From NCBI GenBank assembly GCA_021848345.1, contig JAJZUV010000016.1, positions 19,873 through 83,872 on the forward strand: 64,000 nt of DNA, written 5' to 3'. The notes beneath the pieces are model-generated. The model ran no database searches, was not told the origin of the DNA, and saw only the letters and a program-made list of their open reading frames with translations. The first letter of the stretch is position 1; every line of letters begins with the position of its first letter. The position numbers were made by a program, and so were the translations under genes. Below are positions 25,869-37,538 of the stretch, one piece after another. Origin of the DNA: Pseudomonadota bacterium. GTDB taxonomy: Bacteria; Pseudomonadota; Gammaproteobacteria; Burkholderiales; Burkholderiaceae_C.

Positions 25869-26771
25869 ATGGATGCCAGAATGGACGATCTGTCGGCCTT
25901 CGCCGCGGTGGCTCGCGCCGGGGGATTCCGCGACGCCGCGCGGGCGCGCGGCACCAGCGCCTCCAGCCTGAGCGAAGCCGTTCGCAGGCTGGAGACCCGC
26001 CTCGGGGTGCGGCTGTTGCATCGCAGCACGCGCAGCGTGGCGCCCACCGAGGCGGGCCAGCGCCTGCTGCACAGCCTGGTCCCGGCGCTGGAGCAGATCG
26101 ACGCTGCGCTCGAACAGGTACAGGCATCGCGCGACCTGCCAGCCGGCACGCTGCGCCTGAACGTCCCGGTCGCGGCTGCGCGCCTGGTGCTGCCGCGCAT
26201 CGTGCCCGACTTTCTCGCCGCCTATCCCCGGATTCGCCTGGAGATCCGCGCCGAGGACCGGTTCGTCGACATCCTGGCGGATGGTTGCGATGCCGGCATA
26301 CGCTACGACGAGAGTCTGGAGCAGGACATGGTGGCGGTGCCCATCGGTCCCGCCACCCAGCGCTTCGCGGTGGGCGCGTCGCCCGCCTACCTGGCGCGCG
26401 AGGGGCGGCCCCGGCATCCGCGCGAGCTGATGCGCCACGCCTGCCTGCGCGGGCGCTTTTCCAGCGGGGTACGGCCGGCGTGGGAGTTCGCGCGCGACGG
26501 CGAGGTGCTGCGCCTGGACCCGCCGGGGCCGCTGCTGGTGGGCATCGGCGGCGGCATCGACCTCGTGGTCGACGCGGCCCGCTCCGGGGTCGGGCTGGTC
26601 TACCTGTTCGAGGACTGGCTGGCGCCGTACTTCGCCCGCGGCGAACTCGAGCCCGTGCTGCAGCCCTGGTGGCCGAGCTTCCACGGCCCGTTCCTGTACT
26701 ACCCCGGCCAGCGCCAGCTTCCGCCCGCGCTGCGCGCGCTGGTCGACTTCGTCAAGGATCGGCGATGGTGA
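25869..26771 (+). CDS. LysR-family regulator
   Basis: 300 residues. The N-terminal winged helix is DLSAFAAVARAGGFRDAARA, then TSASSLSEAVRRLETRLGVRLLHRSTRSV, followed by a periplasmic-binding-protein-like effector domain (from about residue 90). The ATG at 25869 is used; 25881 is a second candidate. It is divergently transcribed from the aldo/keto reductase gene with about 108 bases between starts, so it probably regulates that gene and itself. The effector is unknown. Confidence 0.9.
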   Translation: MDARMDDLSAFAAVARAGGFRDAARARGTSASSLSEAVRRLETRLGVRLLHRSTRSVAPTEAGQRLLHSLVPALEQIDAALEQVQASRDLPAGTLRLNVPVAAARLVLPRIVPDFLAAYPRIRLEIRAEDRFVDILADGCDAGIRYDESLEQDMVAVPIGPATQRFAVGASPAYLAREGRPRHPRELMRHACLRGRFSSGVRPAWEFARDGEVLRLDPPGPLLVGIGGGIDLVVDAARSGVGLVYLFEDWLAPYFARGELEPVLQPWWPSFHGPFLYYPGQRQLPPALRALVDFVKDRRW

Positions 26772-26858
26772 GTCCGCCCCGCAGGCGCCGCGGGCCACTA
26801 GCATTCGGGGCCCTTCCCCGAAGTCATCCCCGACCCTGAACCCGGAGCCTCCTTGCCC

Positions 26859-27467
26859 ATGCACGTCCCAAGCCGCATTCCCCGCCGCATTGGCTTTTCC
26901 ATGATGCTGCTCGCGACCCTGGCGGCCTCGCCCGCGCAGGCGCATCGTCGTGAGCCCGACGCGGGCGGGGTGCGGGACGCGCAGGGACGCTACGCCGTGG
27001 TGTTCCCGGCCGCCAGCGCCGAGCCGAATCCGGCGCTCACCCCCGGGGCGCTGAACCCGCGGGTCACGCAGGCCGACATCGCCTCGACCATCTGCGTGCC
27101 GGGCTTCACGCGGGGCATCCGCCCGCCCGAGGGCTACACCGAGCGGCTCAAGCGCGAGGGCATCCGCGCCTACGGCTACACCGACCGGCGCCTGCGCGAC
27201 TACGAGGAGGATCACCTGATCAGCCTCGAACTCGGCGGCTCGCCGGATTCGCCACGCAACCTGTGGCCCGAGCCCCACCACGTGATCGGCGGCTGGGGCA
27301 GCTACGCCAAGGATCGCCTGGAAAACCGCCTGCATCGCCTGGTGTGCGACGGGCGCGTTCCCCTGGCCCGTGCCCAGTACGAGATCAGCCACGACTGGAT
27401 CGGCGCCTACCGCAGGTACGTCGGGCCCGATCCTCTGGCGCGGCGCACGCATCGCTACGGCGACTGA
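26859..27467 (+). CDS. Exported HNH-like protein
   Basis: 202 residues. A signal peptide (IPRRIGFSMMLLATLAASPAQA) precedes a domain ending in DYEEDHLISLELGGSPDSPRNLWPEPH, which has the layout of HNH nucleases: an acidic-His pair, then N and later H (HHVIGG). Two cysteines (ICVPG and LVCDG) could form a disulfide after export. Similar exported HNH-like proteins are known only as hypothetical. A periplasmic or secreted nuclease is possible, but activity is unproven. An alternative start is the TTG six bases upstream. It is convergent with the uronate operon. Confidence 0.75.
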   Translation: MHVPSRIPRRIGFSMMLLATLAASPAQAHRREPDAGGVRDAQGRYAVVFPAASAEPNPALTPGALNPRVTQADIASTICVPGFTRGIRPPEGYTERLKREGIRAYGYTDRRLRDYEEDHLISLELGGSPDSPRNLWPEPHHVIGGWGSYAKDRLENRLHRLVCDGRVPLARAQYEISHDWIGAYRRYVGPDPLARRTHRYGD

Positions 27468-27488
27468 GCCGGTCGCCGCGCGCGCGCC

Positions 27489-29063
27489 TCAGGTGATCGG
27501 CGCGGGGTTGAACAGTGTCAGCGCGTTGTGCAGGTTCCAGCGCTCGGCCCAGGGCCGGCGCCGACCGCTGGCGACGTCGACGATGCAGGCGAAGATCTCC
27601 TCGCCCACCTCGGCGATGCTGCGCTCGGCGCGCGCGATGCGCCCGGCGTCCACGTCGATCAGGTCCGGCCACTGCTCGGCCAGTTCGCTGCGCGTGGACA
27701 CCTTGATCACCGGCACCGCGGCCAGACCGTAGGGCGTGCCGCGACCGGTGGTGAACACGTGCACGTTCATGCCGGCGGCCGCCTGCAGGGTGCCGCAGAC
27801 GAAATCGCTGGCCGGCGTGGCCGCGAAGCCCAGGCCGCGCTGCCCCGGCGCGAGCTTCTCGCCGGGCCCGAGCACGAAGTCGATGGGCAGGGTGCCCGAC
27901 TTGACGATCGAGCCCATGGCCTTCTCGACGATGTTGGACAGGCCGCCGGCCTTGTTGCCGGGAGTGGTGTTGGCGCTGCGGTCGGCGCCGCCGCGGCGCA
28001 GGTAGGCGTCGTACCAGTCCAGCTCGGCCACGAGGCGCCGCGCCACGTCGACGTCGCGCGCGCGCGAGGTCAGCAGCGCGACGCCGTCGCGCACCTCGGT
28101 GACCTCGGAGAACAGCACCGTGGCCCCCGCGCGCACCAGCATGTCCACCGCATGACCCAGCGCCGGGTTGGCGGTGACCCCCGACAGCGCGTCGCTGCCG
28201 CCGCACTGCACTCCCACCACCAGGCCGGACAGCGCGGCCGCCTCGCGCCTGCGCGCGTCCAGCCGGCGCAGATGGGGTTCGGCGGCGGCGACGATGGCGT
28301 CGAGCATGCCGGAGAAGCCGCCGTGCGCCGGGTCCTGCAGGCGCACCAGATGCAGGCCGTCGTGCGACTGCTCGGCCGGCGCCTGGCGCTGGTCGCGCAG
28401 CGCGATGCTGCCCGGCGGAAGCAGGCGCTCGGGCTGCAGCTTCTCGCAGCCCAGGCTGACCACCATGACCTCGCCACCGAAGTTGGGGTTGCGCGACAGG
28501 TTGCGCAGGGTGCGGATCGGCACCTGAGCGTCGGGCGCGTCGATGGCCACGCCGCAGCCGTAGGCATGGTCGATCGCCACCACCCCGTCCACGTGGGGGA
28601 AGCGCGGCAGCAGTTCGCGCCGGATGCGCTCGGCGGCCTGCGCCACCACGCCCGCCACGCACTGCACGGTGGTGGTGATGGCGAACAGGTTGCGGGTTCC
28701 GAAGCTGCCGTCCGGATTGCGATAGGCCAGGAACTCCTGCCCGCCCAGCGGCGGCGCCTCGCGCAGTTGCGTGGCCACCGGAAGATCCTCCAGCGCGCGG
28801 GCGTCGGGCATGCGCATCAGACCCTCGTGAACCCAGGATCCGGGCTCGATGGGGGCGAGGGCGTAGCCGATGGCCACGTCGTAGCGGCGCACCGCCTCGC
28901 CGGCCTCGATGCGCCGCAGCGCCACCTTGTGGCCTTGCGGCACGGCTTCGCGCAGCAGCAGGCCGTCGTCCACGGCCTGGCCGGCGGCAAGGCCGCCGCG
29001 CGTGGCCACCACGGCCACGTTGTCGGACGGGTGCATGCGCACCAGTCGCACGGGTTGTTGCAT
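27489..29063 (-). CDS. garD: Galactarate dehydratase
   Basis: 524 residues, same length and closely similar order to E. coli GarD: an N-terminal SAF-like domain ([22 protein letters not shown]), then [78 protein letters not shown] and a C-terminal [16 protein letters not shown]. It dehydrates meso-galactarate to 5-dehydro-4-deoxyglucarate. It is last in the uronate operon, 20 bases after the lactonase gene. The presence of GarD rather than glucarate dehydratase suggests that galacturonate is the main substrate of the pathway. Confidence 0.95.
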   Translation of the reverse strand: MQQPVRLVRMHPSDNVAVVATRGGLAAGQAVDDGLLLREAVPQGHKVALRRIEAGEAVRRYDVAIGYALAPIEPGSWVHEGLMRMPDARALEDLPVATQLREAPPLGGQEFLAYRNPDGSFGTRNLFAITTTVQCVAGVVAQAAERIRRELLPRFPHVDGVVAIDHAYGCGVAIDAPDAQVPIRTLRNLSRNPNFGGEVMVVSLGCEKLQPERLLPPGSIALRDQRQAPAEQSHDGLHLVRLQDPAHGGFSGMLDAIVAAAEPHLRRLDARRREAAALSGLVVGVQCGGSDALSGVTANPALGHAVDMLVRAGATVLFSEVTEVRDGVALLTSRARDVDVARRLVAELDWYDAYLRRGGADRSANTTPGNKAGGLSNIVEKAMGSIVKSGTLPIDFVLGPGEKLAPGQRGLGFAATPASDFVCGTLQAAAGMNVHVFTTGRGTPYGLAAVPVIKVSTRSELAEQWPDLIDVDAGRIARAERSIAEVGEEIFACIVDVASGRRRPWAERWNLHNALTLFNPAPIT

Positions 29064-29083
29064 GATGGACAGTCCTCCAGGCA

Positions 29084-30085
29084 TCAGCCGGCCGCCGGCG
29101 CGGAAGGCGCCGGAACCAGGAACTCGACCCACATCGGACGCGCGCCGCAGCGCATGCGCCCGCGCTCGCGCCACACCCCGTCGGCGTCGCGCGCATGCAC
29201 GCTGAAGGCAGCGGCCGTCTCCCCGCACGCGACCAGCCATTGTCCGTGCACGGCCAATGCGCGCGGGGTCTGCGCGACGGGCAGGCTCGCCGCCGGCATC
29301 AGGCGCCGACCGGGCAGGTCCACCCGCAGCAGATGCGCCATGCCCTGCCGGCGCTCGCTCAGCCACAGCCAGGAGCCGTCCTCGGTGCAACGGATGTCGG
29401 CATACCAGGGGCGGCCGTCGATGGCATGTCCGAGTTCGGCGCTGAACACGGGCCGCAGCGCGTTGGACCTGGGCTCGTAGCGGCACACGTCCACCACGCC
29501 GTGTTCCTCGTTGTCGATGAACACCCAGTCCCCCGCGCATGCGACGTGGCGCGGACTGGCCTGCTCGTGCAGGCGCAGGCGCCGCGCCCGGCGTTGCGAC
29601 AGCGGCGTTCCCGGGGAGTCGCCGGCCAGGCACAGCACGCTGCCATCGATGGTCTGGGTGGCCAGCAGCAGGCGTCCGCCGCCCAGTGCCACGCAGGCGT
29701 GCGCGGGGCCGTCGGTGGCCATCTGCTGAATGCCCTCGTCGCGCACCCAGGCGATGCGCGCCATCTTGTACGAGGCGCACAGCAGGCCGTCGCGTGTGCC
29801 GTCCGGGCCGATCCAGGCCATGTCGGCCGGAAGCTCACGACGCGCGGCGTGGCGCAGCGCGCCGTCGGACCCGCGCTCGATGCGCAGCAGCGCGTAGGGT
29901 TCGCCGCGCAACGCCGCGAACAGCGTGGAGCGCGCGGCGTCCCAGGCCAGCGGGGCCACCGGGCCCGCGCAGTCCAGTTCCTGGCGCAGTTCCAGGTGGG
30001 CGTCGCCCGTGCGCAGCTCCCAGCGCTGCAGCACGCCGTCGCCGGCGCAGGCGACGACGAATTCGAGCACCTCGGGCGCGCTCAT
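29084..30085 (-). CDS. Beta-propeller lactonase, probable aldarolactonase
   Basis: 333 residues of the 6-phosphogluconolactonase-like seven-bladed propeller family: repeating short strands with [54 protein letters not shown] and [17 protein letters not shown], the last resembling the conserved TPR/G-NF end region. It probably opens the aldarolactone made by uronate dehydrogenase to the free aldarate. In this operon there is no other lactonase, which supports that role. ATG at 30085 overlaps the upstream permease stop. Assignment to lactonase is from fold family plus context. Confidence 0.75.
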   Translation of the reverse strand: MSAPEVLEFVVACAGDGVLQRWELRTGDAHLELRQELDCAGPVAPLAWDAARSTLFAALRGEPYALLRIERGSDGALRHAARRELPADMAWIGPDGTRDGLLCASYKMARIAWVRDEGIQQMATDGPAHACVALGGGRLLLATQTIDGSVLCLAGDSPGTPLSQRRARRLRLHEQASPRHVACAGDWVFIDNEEHGVVDVCRYEPRSNALRPVFSAELGHAIDGRPWYADIRCTEDGSWLWLSERRQGMAHLLRVDLPGRRLMPAASLPVAQTPRALAVHGQWLVACGETAAAFSVHARDADGVWRERGRMRCGARPMWVEFLVPAPSAPAAG

Positions 30086-30891
30086 CGTCGCGTCCGGCTG
30101 ACCATCTGCGTCGGGCTGACGAACTGCAGCGCGACCACGACCACGGCCAGGCTGACCAGCATGTACACGATGGCCATGGCGTCGATGGCCTGCGGGGCGC
30201 GCACGCCGGCGCCGAACACCGCGTAGTACAGCGCGACGACCAGGGTCTGCGTGCCGGGGCCCGAGGTGAAGTAGGTCAGCTCGAACAACCCGATGGTCTT
30301 GATCAGCAGCAGAAGACCGGCCGCCAGGATGCCCGGTGCCAGCAGCGGAAGCAGCACGTGCACGAAATAGCGCGGCGTGTTCGCGCCGAACACCCGGGCG
30401 GCCGACTCCAGGCGCGGATCGATCTGCTCCACGAAGGGAACCAGCACCAGGATGACGAAGGGAAGCGCCGGCACCAGGTTGGCCAGCCACACGCCGGTGA
30501 AGGTGCCCACCAGGCCGAGGCGGTACATCACGCTGGACAGCGGGATGCCGTAGGTCACCGGAGGAATGATGATGGGAAGCATGATCAGCAGGCTCACCGC
30601 GCGCTTGCCGGGAAACTCGCCTCGCGCCAGCGCATAGGCGCAGGGTACCCCCAGCGCCAGCGCGCTCAGCGTGACCAGCCCGACGATCTCGGCGGTGAAC
30701 TCCAGCACATCGCCGAGCTGGAACTGGCTCCAGGCCTGCAGGTACCACGATGTCGTGAAGCCCTGGGGCAGCACCGTCGCGAACCAGCGCGTGGCGAAGG
30801 AATCCACCAGCACGGTCGCCAGGATTCCCAGGATGTTCAGCATGAACAGTCCGACCACCACCCATACCAGCCATTTCAGGATTTTCTGCAC
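30082..30891 (-). CDS. ABC importer permease 2 (PotC-like)
   Basis: 269 residues with six membrane helices and the permease EAA-like loop ESAARVFGANTPRYFVHVLLPLL. It belongs to the spermidine/putrescine/iron-type (PotC, family of binding-protein-dependent transport components). It pairs with the preceding permease gene, the ATPase and the binding protein in the same operon. Its placement between catabolic genes suggests import of a uronate or aldarate. The stop overlaps the lactonase start by four bases. Confidence 0.9.
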   Translation of the reverse strand: MQKILKWLVWVVVGLFMLNILGILATVLVDSFATRWFATVLPQGFTTSWYLQAWSQFQLGDVLEFTAEIVGLVTLSALALGVPCAYALARGEFPGKRAVSLLIMLPIIIPPVTYGIPLSSVMYRLGLVGTFTGVWLANLVPALPFVILVLVPFVEQIDPRLESAARVFGANTPRYFVHVLLPLLAPGILAAGLLLLIKTIGLFELTYFTSGPGTQTLVVALYYAVFGAGVRAPQAIDAMAIVYMLVSLAVVVVALQFVSPTQMVSRTRR

Positions 30892-30919
30892 GTGTCTCTC
30901 CGCGCTTGTGCGTGCCGGA

Positions 30920-31761
30920 TCACTTGAAGCCGGCCGAGGAGCCGCGGAAGGCCTTGCGCGTGGACAACAGCAGCAGGCCCACGGCGGCGAACTGGATGAG
31001 CCCCATCAGCACGGAGATCGCATTGCCCATGGAATAGTCGTAGTCCTCGAAGGCGGCGTGCGCGGCCGCAATGGACATCACGCGGGTCGCCCCGGCGGGG
31101 ATGCCCAGCAGCACGGCCGAGGGGAACACCGTGAAACACTGCACGAACACCAGGATCGCCGTCATGCGCAGGCCGGGCACGAGCAGCGGGGCCACGATGA
31201 ACCGGAACTGGCGCCAGGGACCCGCGCCCAGGGTGGCGGCGGCGCGCTCCAGGTTCGGATCGATGCCCGAGAGGAAGGACAGCAGGAACAGGAAGGCGAA
31301 GGGGAAGCCGCCGATCACCAGGCTGATGAGCACGCTGGAGAAACTGTGGATCAGCGCCACCCGCGCGTGCACCCCCAGCACGGAGGCCAGTTGCCAGAAC
31401 CAGCCGTTGTTGGAGAAGTAGCTCAGCATGCCGTCGGCGACGAGCACGGAGCCGAAGGTGATGGGCAGCAGGAACACGATGGTGCTGAATCTCTGCAGGC
31501 GCGAGGGCACGCGCAGGAAGTACGCGCAGGGAAGCGCCAGCAGCAGGCTCAGCACGGTGGCGGGGACGGCCAGGCGGAAGGTCGTCCACACCGTGTCGCG
31601 CAGTTCGGGCGTGGCGGCGAAGTGCACGTAGTTGTGCAGCGAATAGCCGTGCCTCGAAGGATGCAGGGAGCTCTGCAGCCCGGCCAGCATCGGGTAGGCG
31701 AAGAAGGCCAGCAGGAACAGCGCCGCCGGCAGCACCAGCAGCCAGGCGCGATGGCGTGGGT

Positions 31762-31765
<4 letters not shown>
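30920..31765 (-). CDS. ABC importer permease 1 (PotB-like)
   Basis: 281 residues, six helices, starting from a GTG that overlaps the ATPase stop (GTGA). N-terminus MNPRHRAWLLVLPAALFLLAFFAYPM is typical of PotB. The cytoplasmic EAA loop is LERAAATLGAGPWRQFRFIVAPLL. It forms the membrane channel with the PotC-like partner. The translational coupling to the ATPase makes GTG the best start. Confidence 0.9.
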
Positions 31766-32844
<1,079 letters not shown>

Positions 32845-32912
32845 CGACTCGTCTCCCACCTCAGGTTGTTCGCGGCGGCGCCGCGCCGGGCGCCGCCGCA
32901 TCCTCGCCGGCC

Positions 32913-34076
32913 TCAGTGCTTCAGGGCACCGATCTGCTGGTTCCACATCTCGAAGGCCTTGACCATCGCCGACGCGTCGAGCGGCGTCTCGTTCGGGTAC
33001 TTGGCGATCCAGGCGTCGTAGTCCTTGCGCCCGTATTCGTGGATCACCTGCTGGCTGCTCGCGGGCGCCATGCTCAGGGTGACGCCGGCGATCGCCGGGC
33101 CCGGGTAGAAGTAGCCGTCGTCGTAGGTCATCGCCTGCTGCTTGGGCTTCATCATGTAGCGCATGACCCGCAGCAGCATGTCGATCCGTGCCTTCGACTG
33201 CCCCTTGGGGATCACCATGTACTGGGCGTCGTTGAGCCAGACCATGTGGTCGAGCTTCTGGACCTGGAAGTCCTTGGGCACGATGCCCAGCTTGCGCGGG
33301 TTGATGTCCCAGCCGGTGATGGTGGGAGTCATCCAGCGCGTCTGCTGGCCCAGCTCCTTCATCACGGCACCGGTGCCGCTGGGGTAGTAGGCGATGCAGG
33401 CGTTGAGCTGCTTGAGATAGGCCCAGGTCTTGGTCCAGCCGTGCACCGGGTCGCGCGGATCGGCGTCGTGCAGCAGGTAGGGCAGGGCCATCAACCAGGC
33501 CCGCCCGGGGCCCGAATTGTTCGGGCGCGCGTAGATGAACTTGCCCGGGTGCGCCTTGCACCAGCTCAGCAGCTGCTGCGGGGTACGGGGAGGATGCTTG
33601 ACCGTCTGCGGGTTGTACTCGAGCAGCGGGCCGGCCGGCGAGTACACGACCTCCACCCCGTAGCCCTTGGCCAGCTGCTGCATGCGCGCGGCGCCGGGGC
33701 TGTAGTCCTGGGGAATCCCGGGCAGCTCCTTGGCGTAGGCGGGAAGCAGCGGCTGCCACAGGCCCTGCTGGATGCCGAAGGCCAGATCGTCGGTGCCGGT
33801 CAGCACCATGTTGATGTCCGAGCGCCCGGCGTGCTCCATGGCGCGGATGCGCGGCAGCAACTGCGGCGCCGGAGACGTGGAGTAGGTGAAGTGCACCAGG
33901 CCCGGGTGGCTGGTCTCGAACTGCTCGAAGGCCTTCTGGGTCAGCGCCAGGTTGCCGGCGACGTCGACGATGTTGATGGTCATCGGGGCGGCGTGCGCGG
34001 CCTGGCACAGTGCGGCGGCCCCGATGAGCGAGCCGGCGAGGACTCTCGCCAGTGGCGATGGGATGCGTTGGAACAC
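32913..34076 (-). CDS. Periplasmic substrate-binding protein of the uronate-operon importer
   Basis: 387 residues. GTG start with GAGGAGAT nine bases upstream. Signal peptide LARVLAGSLIGAAALCQAAHA. The mature part is a type II (PotD/ferric-type) binding protein: TINIVDVAGNLALTQKAFEQ, LTGTDDLAFGIQQGLW, YARPNNSGPGRAWLMALPYL and SMAPASSQQVIHEYGR. The ligand is likely a uronate or aldarate, inferred only from the operon. The set is unusual, because hexuronates are more often imported by MFS (ExuT) or TRAP systems. Confidence 0.88.
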   Translation of the reverse strand: MFQRIPSPLARVLAGSLIGAAALCQAAHAAPMTINIVDVAGNLALTQKAFEQFETSHPGLVHFTYSTSPAPQLLPRIRAMEHAGRSDINMVLTGTDDLAFGIQQGLWQPLLPAYAKELPGIPQDYSPGAARMQQLAKGYGVEVVYSPAGPLLEYNPQTVKHPPRTPQQLLSWCKAHPGKFIYARPNNSGPGRAWLMALPYLLHDADPRDPVHGWTKTWAYLKQLNACIAYYPSGTGAVMKELGQQTRWMTPTITGWDINPRKLGIVPKDFQVQKLDHMVWLNDAQYMVIPKGQSKARIDMLLRVMRYMMKPKQQAMTYDDGYFYPGPAIAGVTLSMAPASSQQVIHEYGRKDYDAWIAKYPNETPLDASAMVKAFEMWNQQIGALKH

Positions 34077-34150
34077 TTGGGAATCTCCTCTTTGTGGTTG
34101 TGTCTCGTTTCGGCAGGGAAGCGCGGACCTGCCGTTCCGCTGAAAACCTC

Positions 34151-34945
34151 TCAAGGACCGAGCATGGTCTCGTCGACGTCGACGAACCCGCCGCCCTGTC
34201 GCGGCGGCTCGCGCTGGTCGTCGGGCAGCGCGTCGGCGCAGGCCGCGGACGAGTCGCGCGGGGTGAATCCGAGCGCGCCGGCGGGATCGGCTTCCCAGTA
34301 GGTCGACGGGTTGGCCGAGACGCCGTAGACCACGCTGTGGCCGACTCCCGGCGCCAGCAGTGCGCGCTCGACCAGGCGCACGAAGTCCCGGTGGCTCAGC
34401 CAGGTCTTGAGCATGCGTCGGTCGCGCGGGCGCTCGAAGCACGAGCCGATGCGCAGGCCCACCGATTCGACGCCGTATTTGTCCCAGTACAGCTGCGCCA
34501 GGTCCTCGCCGAAGGCCTTGGACAGGCCGTAGAAGGAGTCGGGACGGTGCGGCATGTCGGGGCGCACGCGTTCGTCCGATGCGTAGTAGCCGGTGACGTG
34601 ATTCGAGCTGGCGTACACGACCCGGCGCATGGCGTGCCGGCGCGCGGCCTCGAACACATGGAAGCTGCCGCGGATGTTGGCCGAGAGGATCGCCTCGAAG
34701 GGCCCCGTGGTGGAGATGCCGCCCAGATGCACCACGGCCGCGGCTCCTCGCAGCGAGCCTTCCACCGCGTCGGCGTCGGCGAGGTCGCAACGCTGGAAGG
34801 TCTCGTTGGGGTGCAGCCGCGCGGGTTCGCGGATGTCCACGCTGATGGTGTCGATGCCGGCGTCGGCCAGATGCGCGCGCAGTACCGTGCCGAGCGCTCC
34901 GGCGGCACCGGTGACGGCCAGGCGTGCGGGAAATTCGAAACTCAT
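34151..34945 (-). CDS. udh: Uronate dehydrogenase
   Basis: 264 residues, matching known uronate dehydrogenases (about 265). SDR-type NAD site VTGAAGALGTVLRAHL, then SVDIREP, VVHLGGIS, ANIRGSFHVFEAAR, YASSNHVTGYY and catalytic YGLSKAFGE. It oxidises D-galacturonate or D-glucuronate to the aldarolactone with NAD. It is the pathway entry enzyme and lies between the semialdehyde dehydrogenase and the importer genes. About 75 bases separate it from the binding-protein gene. Confidence 0.92.
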   Translation of the reverse strand: MSFEFPARLAVTGAAGALGTVLRAHLADAGIDTISVDIREPARLHPNETFQRCDLADADAVEGSLRGAAAVVHLGGISTTGPFEAILSANIRGSFHVFEAARRHAMRRVVYASSNHVTGYYASDERVRPDMPHRPDSFYGLSKAFGEDLAQLYWDKYGVESVGLRIGSCFERPRDRRMLKTWLSHRDFVRLVERALLAPGVGHSVVYGVSANPSTYWEADPAGALGFTPRDSSAACADALPDDQREPPRQGGGFVDVDETMLGP

Positions 34946-34968
34946 GGGCGGGCCCTCGGGGGATCGGT

Positions 34969-36510
34969 TCATGCCGCGGTGGGCGGCAGCTGTTCGCGCA
35001 GCCAGCCCGGCAGCAGTTCGCGTGCCATGTTCTGGTAGCACATGGGCCGCAGGAAGCGGCGGATCGACAGCGTACCCACGCTGCTGAATCGCGCGTCGCT
35101 GCAGGCCGGGTAGGGGCCCGCGTGGACCATCGCATCGCAGACCTCGACGCCGGTGGGCCAGCCGTTCATCAGCAGGCGCCCGGCCAGGGGCTCCAGGCCG
35201 CGCAGCAACTGCGCGGCCTGCGCGTGGTCGGGCGGGTCCACGATCACCGTGGCGGTGAGCTGTCCGGCGAGTTCGTCCAGAAGCGGCGCGATGTCCTCGG
35301 GGCGCGGCGCGCGCACGATCACGGCGGCTGGCCCGAACATCTCCTCGCGCCAGGCGGCATCGGCGGCGAACTCGGCAAGGTCCAGCACGAACACCTGCGG
35401 CTGCGTGCCGTCCGACGCGACCTGTCCGGGCAGGGGCGGGGACGACGAGCGCGCGCATGCCTCCTGCGTGGCCTGGCGAAAGCGCGCGGCGATGCCGGCG
35501 CTGAGCAGCGGTGCCGTGCGGGTGGCCCGCAGCTGGAGGGCCACGCAGTCGAGGAACTCCCGCGCACCCTCGTCGCCCAGCAGGAACAGCACGCCGGGCT
35601 TGGTGCAGAACTGTCCGCTTCCCAGGGACATCGACTGCACGAAGCCGGCGGCAATGCCGGCGGCGCGCTCGCGCAGCGCCGCCGGGAACACGAACACCGG
35701 GTTGACACTGCTCATCTCGGCGAACACCGGGATCGGCCGCGCCCTGCCGGCGGCGAGGCGGGTCAGCGCGTCACCGCCCGCGCGCGAGCCGGTGAAGCCG
35801 ACGGCCTGGATGCGCGGGTGCGCGACCAGCCAGGCGCCGATCTGCTCGTCGGCCCCGTACAGCAGGCTGAACACGCCGTCGGGCATGCCCGTCTCGCGCA
35901 TCGCCGCCTGCACCGCGCGGCCCACCAGTTCGGAGGTCCCGGGGTGGGCGTTGTGGGCCTTGACCACCACCGGGCAGCCGGCGGCCAGCGCCGAGGCGGT
36001 GTCGCCGCCGGCCACCGAGAAGGCCAGGGGAAAGTTGCTGGCGCCGAACACGGCCACCGGACCGATGCCCATGTGGCCCATGCGCAGATCCGGGCGGGGC
36101 AGCGGAGCGCGCTGAGGCAGGGCCGGATCGTGACGCGGCTCCACGTGTCGGCCTTCGCGCGCGACCTGGGCGAACAGTCGCAGCTGCGCGGTGGTGCGCG
36201 CGCGCTCGCCGCGCAGACGCGCGGCGTCCAGCGCGGTCTCGAGCGCGGCGCGGTCGATCAGCTCCTCGCCCAGCGCCTCGATATGCGCGGCGATGGCCTC
36301 GAGCAGCCCGGCGTGGGCGGCGCCGCCGAGTTCGCGGTAAGGGGCCCAGGCGCGCCAGGCCATCTCGCAGGCCTCGTCGAGCTGCTCGCGCGTGGCGCCG
36401 CCGTAGGCGGGCAGCAGCGCCTTGCCGCTGACAGGGTCCACGCCCTGCAGCGCCGCGCGCGTTCCGCGCACGGCGCGCGTGCCCAGCAGGTTCTCGCCTC
36501 GAAGACTCAT
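34969..36510 (-). CDS. 2-oxoglutarate semialdehyde dehydrogenase
   Basis: 513 residues of the aldehyde dehydrogenase superfamily, KGSADH branch: [45 protein letters not shown], the glutamate in [12 protein letters not shown] and catalytic Cys in [11 protein letters not shown]. It oxidises the product of KdgD to 2-oxoglutarate, completing the oxidative uronate pathway. ATG overlaps the kdgD stop by four bases, showing translational coupling. The family also acts in arabinose and hydroxyproline catabolism, but the neighbours fix the role here. Confidence 0.92.
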   Translation of the reverse strand: MSLRGENLLGTRAVRGTRAALQGVDPVSGKALLPAYGGATREQLDEACEMAWRAWAPYRELGGAAHAGLLEAIAAHIEALGEELIDRAALETALDAARLRGERARTTAQLRLFAQVAREGRHVEPRHDPALPQRAPLPRPDLRMGHMGIGPVAVFGASNFPLAFSVAGGDTASALAAGCPVVVKAHNAHPGTSELVGRAVQAAMRETGMPDGVFSLLYGADEQIGAWLVAHPRIQAVGFTGSRAGGDALTRLAAGRARPIPVFAEMSSVNPVFVFPAALRERAAGIAAGFVQSMSLGSGQFCTKPGVLFLLGDEGAREFLDCVALQLRATRTAPLLSAGIAARFRQATQEACARSSSPPLPGQVASDGTQPQVFVLDLAEFAADAAWREEMFGPAAVIVRAPRPEDIAPLLDELAGQLTATVIVDPPDHAQAAQLLRGLEPLAGRLLMNGWPTGVEVCDAMVHAGPYPACSDARFSSVGTLSIRRFLRPMCYQNMARELLPGWLREQLPPTAA

Positions 36511-37436
36511 GCGCGGCCCCGGGTTGCGATCAACGCGCGCAGTTCCTCCATCTCGGCCTCGTCGAGGTCGGTGAGCGGGGGCCGCACGCCGCCGGCGTCG
36601 CGGCCGACCACGCGCATGCCGGCCTTCACGATCGACACCGCATAGCCGCGGCGCCGGTTGCGCAGCGAGGTATAGGGCATGACGAATTCGCGCAGCTCGC
36701 GGTACACGTGTTCGTGGTCGCGGCGCCGCACCGCCGCGTAGAACGCCTTGGCCCATTCGGGCAGGAAATTGAAAATCGCCGAGGAATAGGTGGTGACCCC
36801 CATCTCCAGGTAAGGCAGGGCGAAGGTCTCGGCGGTGGGCAGGCCGCCGACGTAGGTCAGGCGCTCGCCCATGGTCGTGTACACCCGGGTCATGAGTTCG
36901 ATGTCGCCGACGCCGTCCTTGTAGCCGACCAGGTTCGGGCAGCGCTCGGCCAGCGCGGGCAGGATCTCCGCGCCCACGCGCGCATTGCCGCGGCTGTAGA
37001 CGATCACCCCCAGCCTGGTGGCCGCGCAGACCTGTTCGATGTGCGCGGCGAGACCCTTCGGGTCGGACTCGGTCAGATAGGGAGGGAACAGCAGGATGCC
37101 CGCCGCGCCGGCCTGCTCGGCCTCGCGCGCCAGCTCGCAGGCGGTGCGCGTGCCCATGCCCGCCGGCGCGATCACCGGCATGCGCCCGCCCGCCATCTCG
37201 GCGCTGCGCCGCACCAGGAGCTGCACTTCCTGCGGCGTCAGGGAGAAGAACTCCCCGGTGCCGCCCGCCACGAAGATGCCCGCCGGCGCGTGTTCGAGCA
37301 CGATCTCGAAATTGCGTGCGTAGCGCGTCTCGTCGAGCTCCAGCCGGTCGTCGAAGGCCGTCACGGGAAAGGACAGCAGGCCGTCGCCGATGGCGACCTT
37401 GAGTTCCTCGGGCGAATAGGGGGAAGGATGCCGCAT
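36507..37436 (-). CDS. kdgD: 5-dehydro-4-deoxyglucarate dehydratase
   Basis: 309 residues of the DHDPS/NAL aldolase superfamily with close similarity to known KdgD proteins: [10 protein letters not shown], the GGTGEFFSL motif, [11 protein letters not shown] with the catalytic Tyr, the Schiff-base Lys in [15 protein letters not shown] and [16 protein letters not shown]. It dehydrates and decarboxylates 5-dehydro-4-deoxyglucarate to 2-oxoglutarate semialdehyde. It is the first gene of the operon, divergent from the LysR gene. An upstream in-frame extension to 37523 would run into the promoter, so ATG 37436 is chosen. Confidence 0.94.
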   Translation of the reverse strand: MRHPSPYSPEELKVAIGDGLLSFPVTAFDDRLELDETRYARNFEIVLEHAPAGIFVAGGTGEFFSLTPQEVQLLVRRSAEMAGGRMPVIAPAGMGTRTACELAREAEQAGAAGILLFPPYLTESDPKGLAAHIEQVCAATRLGVIVYSRGNARVGAEILPALAERCPNLVGYKDGVGDIELMTRVYTTMGERLTYVGGLPTAETFALPYLEMGVTTYSSAIFNFLPEWAKAFYAAVRRRDHEHVYRELREFVMPYTSLRNRRRGYAVSIVKAGMRVVGRDAGGVRPPLTDLDEAEMEELRALIATRGRA

Positions 37437-37538
37437 GGGGGTTTCCGGGTCGATGAGTAAGGCTGAAGAGGATGCTAGGAAAGGCCTTCTTTCCTGTCCA
37501 AGCCATATACTGAATGAATTCATGCATGGGTTGGATCA
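37437..37538. promoter_or_regulatory. Divergent promoter region of the uronate regulon
   Basis: The 102 bases between kdgD and the LysR gene hold the perfect palindrome ATGAATTCAT (37514-37523), 16 bases before the LysR start, and the A/T-rich run CATATACTGAATGAATTCATGC, which stands out in this GC-rich DNA. A LysR dimer site that represses its own gene and activates kdgD is the natural reading. Confidence 0.5.
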
